Below are positions 25,194 through 32,531 of a stretch of DNA of 32,531 bases, one piece after another. Position 1 is the first letter of the stretch. The number at the start of each line of letters is the position of its first letter. The DNA lies in assembly GCA_001799285.1 (NCBI GenBank), contig MGTD01000034.1, positions 1 to 32,531 on the forward strand, written 5' to 3'. The DNA comes from Deltaproteobacteria bacterium RIFOXYD12_FULL_56_24 (GTDB lineage Bacteria; Desulfobacterota; Desulfobulbia; Desulfobulbales; Desulfurivibrionaceae). Below the pieces are notes generated by a model. The model did not search any database, was not told the DNA's origin, and saw nothing but the letters and a program-made list of their open reading frames with translations. The position numbers and the translations under genes were made by a program.

Positions 25194-25901
25194 ATGATGC
25201 ACAGCGAAGACGACCTGCTGCCGCTCTCGGCCTTGCAGCATCTGCTGTTTTGTGAGCGGCAGTGCGCCTTGATCCATGTCGAACAGGTGTGGAGCGAGAA
25301 TTTGTTCACCGCCGAAGGGCGCATCCTCCATGAGCGGGTTGACAGCGGGGAGCGACAAACCCGCAACGATGTTCGCACCGAAACGGCGGTGGCCCTGCGT
25401 TCCTTTCGCCTCGGGCTGTCCGGTAAGGCGGATGTGATCGAGTACCACCGCGATGCCCAGGGCAATTGGCAGCCCTTTCCGGTGGAGTACAAGCGGGGCA
25501 AGCCCAAGGCGGCCAACTGGGATCAGGTGCAGCTCTGCGCCCAGGCTCTTTGCCTTGAAGAGATGCTCGACTGCCTCGTGCCGGAAGGGGCCTTGTTTTA
25601 CGGGACAAATCGGCGGCGGCAGGTGGTACGCTTTGATGAAAAGTTGCGGCGGGAAACCGAGGAGGCGGCCAGCCGGTTACATGCGCTGATTAGTTCCGGC
25701 ACCACCCCGCCCGCCCGCTATGAAAAAAAATGCGAGAGCTGTTCGCTCCTGAATCTCTGTATGCCCAAGGTGGCGGGGGCGAAAAAGAATGTGAGCCGAT
25801 ATCTTGCACGGATACTGACTGAGGAAGCAGTTGTCCAGGATTCCTTGACAACTGCTTCTGACGGGAAAAGCTCTGCCGGGTCAATTGGTGAATCGTCATG
25901 A
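25194..25901 (+). CDS. cas4: Cas4 exonuclease of the adaptation module
   Basis: A 235-aa RecB-like iron-sulfur nuclease that trims prespacers and selects the PAM together with Cas1-Cas2. An N-terminal Cys lies in LLFCERQCALIH; the nuclease core has GKADVIEY and PVEYKRGKPK (the D-x(n)-E-x-K motif); then comes QLCAQALCLEEML. The C-terminal CESCSLLNLCMP cysteines complete the cluster. The start at 25194 (or 25197) gives the family N-terminus HSEDDLLPLSALQHLLFC; a longer start at 25155 lacks a ribosome site. The stop overlaps cas1 by 4 nt. A perfect 12-bp inverted repeat lies near the 3' end. Confidence 0.93.
   Translation: MMHSEDDLLPLSALQHLLFCERQCALIHVEQVWSENLFTAEGRILHERVDSGERQTRNDVRTETAVALRSFRLGLSGKADVIEYHRDAQGNWQPFPVEYKRGKPKAANWDQVQLCAQALCLEEMLDCLVPEGALFYGTNRRRQVVRFDEKLRRETEEAASRLHALISSGTTPPARYEKKCESCSLLNLCMPKVAGAKKNVSRYLARILTEEAVVQDSLTTASDGKSSAGSIGESS
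25824..25858 (+). other. Perfect inverted repeat in the 3' end of cas4
   Basis: GAAGCAGTTGTC (25824-25835) and GACAACTGCTTC (25847-25858) form a perfect 12-bp stem with an 11-nt loop, about 40 nt before the cas1 start. No T run follows, so it is not a standard terminator. It could stabilise mRNA or affect cas1 translation. Confidence 0.55.
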
Positions 25902-26929
25902 AAAAACTCCTCAACACCCTCTATGTCACCACTCAAGGCGCATATCTGGCGCGGGAAGGCGAAACCGTGTTGGTGCGGGTGGAGAAGGAAACCCGCCTTC
26001 AGGTGCCGGTTCATACCCTTTCCGGCATCGTCTGCTTTGGGCAGGTTTCGTGCAGCCCGTTTTTGCTTGGCCTTTGTGCCGAGCGCGGGGTGGGAGTCAG
26101 CCTGCTCACCGAAAACGGCCGATTCCTTGCGCGGGTCCAGGGGCCGGTTTCCGGCAATGTCCTGTTGCGGCGGCAGCAGTACCGCTGGGCCGACGATGGG
26201 GATCGGTCTGCCGATTTGTCCCGCTCCTTTCTGATCGGCAAAATCGCCAACAGCCGCACCGTGCTCCAGCGGGCCTTACGCGATCACCGGGAAAAACCGG
26301 GGGGCGAGGACCTTGAAGGGGCGTCCGTCCGACTGCGGTTTTCTTTGGAGCAGCTGCCGCGTGCCGCTTCCCTGGACACGCTGCGCGGCATTGAAGGGGA
26401 TGCGGCCGGGACCTATTTCGGGGTGTTCAACCATCTGATTACCGCCCAGAAGGAGGATTTCCTGTTTCACGAACGTAGCCGCAGGCCGCCGCTCGACAAG
26501 GTGAATTGCCTTCTCTCTTTCGTTTACACCCTGGTGATGCACGATATCCGCAGCGCCTTGGAATCGGTGGGACTCGACCCGGCGGTCGGCTTTCTTCATC
26601 GGGATCGGCCTGGGCGGGCCAGTCTGGCCTTGGATCTGATGGAGGAGTTCCGACCGGTACTGGCGGATCGCCTGGTGCTTTCCCTAATCAACCTTGGGGT
26701 GATGAAAAAATCCGGTTTCCGGCAGGCTGAAACCGGTGGGGTGACCATGGATGCCGATACCAGAAAAGCACTGCTGGTTGCCTACCAGAAACGAAAGCAG
26801 GAGGAGATCAATCATCCGTTTCTCAATGAAAAGATCGAAATCGGCCTGTTGCCCTTTGCCCAGGCGCTCCTGCTGGCCCGGCATGTGCGCGGCGATCTGG
26901 ATGGGTATCCGCCGTTTATCTGGAAGTGA
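25898..26929 (+). CDS. cas1: Cas1 integrase
   Basis: A 343-aa metal-dependent integrase that inserts spacers at the leader end with Cas2. Typical I-C features are the N-terminal LLNTLYVTTQGAYLAREGE, the central GIEGDAAGTYFGVFN (catalytic Glu region), and LDKVNCLLSFVYTLV followed by GLDPAVGFLHRDRPGRASLA, where the conserved His and Asp lie. The ATG overlaps the cas4 stop (ATGA). The length fits the family, and no damage is seen. Confidence 0.95.
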   Translation: MKKLLNTLYVTTQGAYLAREGETVLVRVEKETRLQVPVHTLSGIVCFGQVSCSPFLLGLCAERGVGVSLLTENGRFLARVQGPVSGNVLLRRQQYRWADDGDRSADLSRSFLIGKIANSRTVLQRALRDHREKPGGEDLEGASVRLRFSLEQLPRAASLDTLRGIEGDAAGTYFGVFNHLITAQKEDFLFHERSRRPPLDKVNCLLSFVYTLVMHDIRSALESVGLDPAVGFLHRDRPGRASLALDLMEEFRPVLADRLVLSLINLGVMKKSGFRQAETGGVTMDADTRKALLVAYQKRKQEEINHPFLNEKIEIGLLPFAQALLLARHVRGDLDGYPPFIWK

Positions 26930-26938
26930 GGTGAAACG

Positions 26939-27229
26939 ATGTTCGTGTTGGTGACCTATGACGTGGCCACCTCTGAGCCGGGAGGGCAGAAGCGGCTGCG
27001 GCGGGTGGCCAAGGCATGCAAGAATTTCGGCCAGCGGGTGCAGTTTTCGGTTTTCGAGTGCATTGTCGATCCGGCCCAGTGGACAGCGCTCCGGCAACGC
27101 CTCGAATCCGAAATCGACCCGGAAACGGACAGCCTGCGCTTCTACTTTCTTGGCTCCAATTGGCGGCATCGTGTGGATCATGTGGGGGCCAAGGCCTCCT
27201 TTGATCAAGAAGGACCACTCATCGTTTGA
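26939..27229 (+). CDS. cas2: Cas2
   Basis: A 96-aa ferredoxin-fold protein that forms the centre of the Cas1-Cas2 complex. It starts MFVLVTYDVAT, the conserved first strand with the Asp, and continues RLRRVAKACKNFGQRVQFSV, close to the family pattern. GAGGTGAAACG precedes the ATG, 9 nt after cas1. It is the last gene before the leader. Confidence 0.95.
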   Translation: MFVLVTYDVATSEPGGQKRLRRVAKACKNFGQRVQFSVFECIVDPAQWTALRQRLESEIDPETDSLRFYFLGSNWRHRVDHVGAKASFDQEGPLIV

Positions 27230-32470
<5,241 letters not shown>

Positions 32471-32531
32471 TGTCAATGGTCATCTGAAAGTGTACCAGTT
32501 CTGGTCATTTGAAAGTGTACCACTTTAGTAT
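32471..32531. mobile_element. End of an IS21-like insertion sequence (partial)
   Basis: The CRISPR repeat breaks off and a new sequence begins with TGTCA. It holds two near-identical 20-nt direct repeats, GGTCATCTGAAAGTGTACCA (32478-32497) and GGTCATTTGAAAGTGTACCA (32503-32522). Multiple terminal repeats of this kind behind a TG end are typical of IS21-family elements. The transposase genes lie beyond the window. Confidence 0.65.

Overview
The window looks like a chromosomal stretch of an anaerobic, mesophilic member of the Desulfobacterota (old Deltaproteobacteria), most like the Desulfobulbales. This is inferred from gene content: a zapB-zapA-6S RNA-rny-tyrS neighbourhood, an LL-diaminopimelate aminotransferase (DapL) route to lysine, a single-chain pyruvate:ferredoxin oxidoreductase, and a long-form serine O-acetyltransferase. 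No species can be named from the sequence alone. The left end is more AT-rich than the middle and right.

Layout. 1-83: 3' tail of a 5S rRNA gene and its terminator. 147-5706 (+): a GlmU-like nucleotidyltransferase lacking most of the acetyltransferase half, zapB, zapA, 6S RNA, RNase Y and tyrosyl-tRNA synthetase. 5733-11496 (-): dapL, then a compact operon whose transcription order is ICMT-like methyltransferase, polyprenyl-synthase-like enzyme, SAM methyltransferase, FtsX/MacB-type permease and ATPase. This operon may make and move a modified isoprenoid lipid. 11574-16601 (-): pyruvate:ferredoxin oxidoreductase with a structured leader, and cysE. 16602-17217: decayed fragments that look like MarC and MFS genes.

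17218-27229 (+) is a complete type I-C CRISPR-Cas locus with unusual additions. A SLOG/DprA-like gene and a YcgL-type nucleotidyltransferase lie upstream, and the latter overlaps cas3 by 4 nt. Then come cas3, cas5c, cas8c (with a well-marked internal start for Cas11c), cas7c, an extra gene, cas4, cas1 and cas2. The extra gene, between cas7 and cas4, encodes HEAT-like repeats, a CxxC/CxxC zinc ribbon and a PD-(D/E)XK nuclease domain. It is the best candidate for an undescribed component.

27230-32531 holds the leader and a very large array: 76 complete 32-nt repeats that look identical, plus a 77th cut after 15 nt by the end of an IS21-like insertion sequence. The spacers record repeated encounters with the same targets. 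There are three exact duplicate pairs, one pair that is the same target in opposite orientations, one pair overlapping by 18 nt on opposite strands, a spacer family with codon-level variation, and one spacer carrying a near-copy of the CRISPR repeat itself.

Three copies of an interspersed hairpin repeat (near 1160, 10900 and 15456-15613) link the chromosomal part. The third copy is split by a short element with inverted ends.
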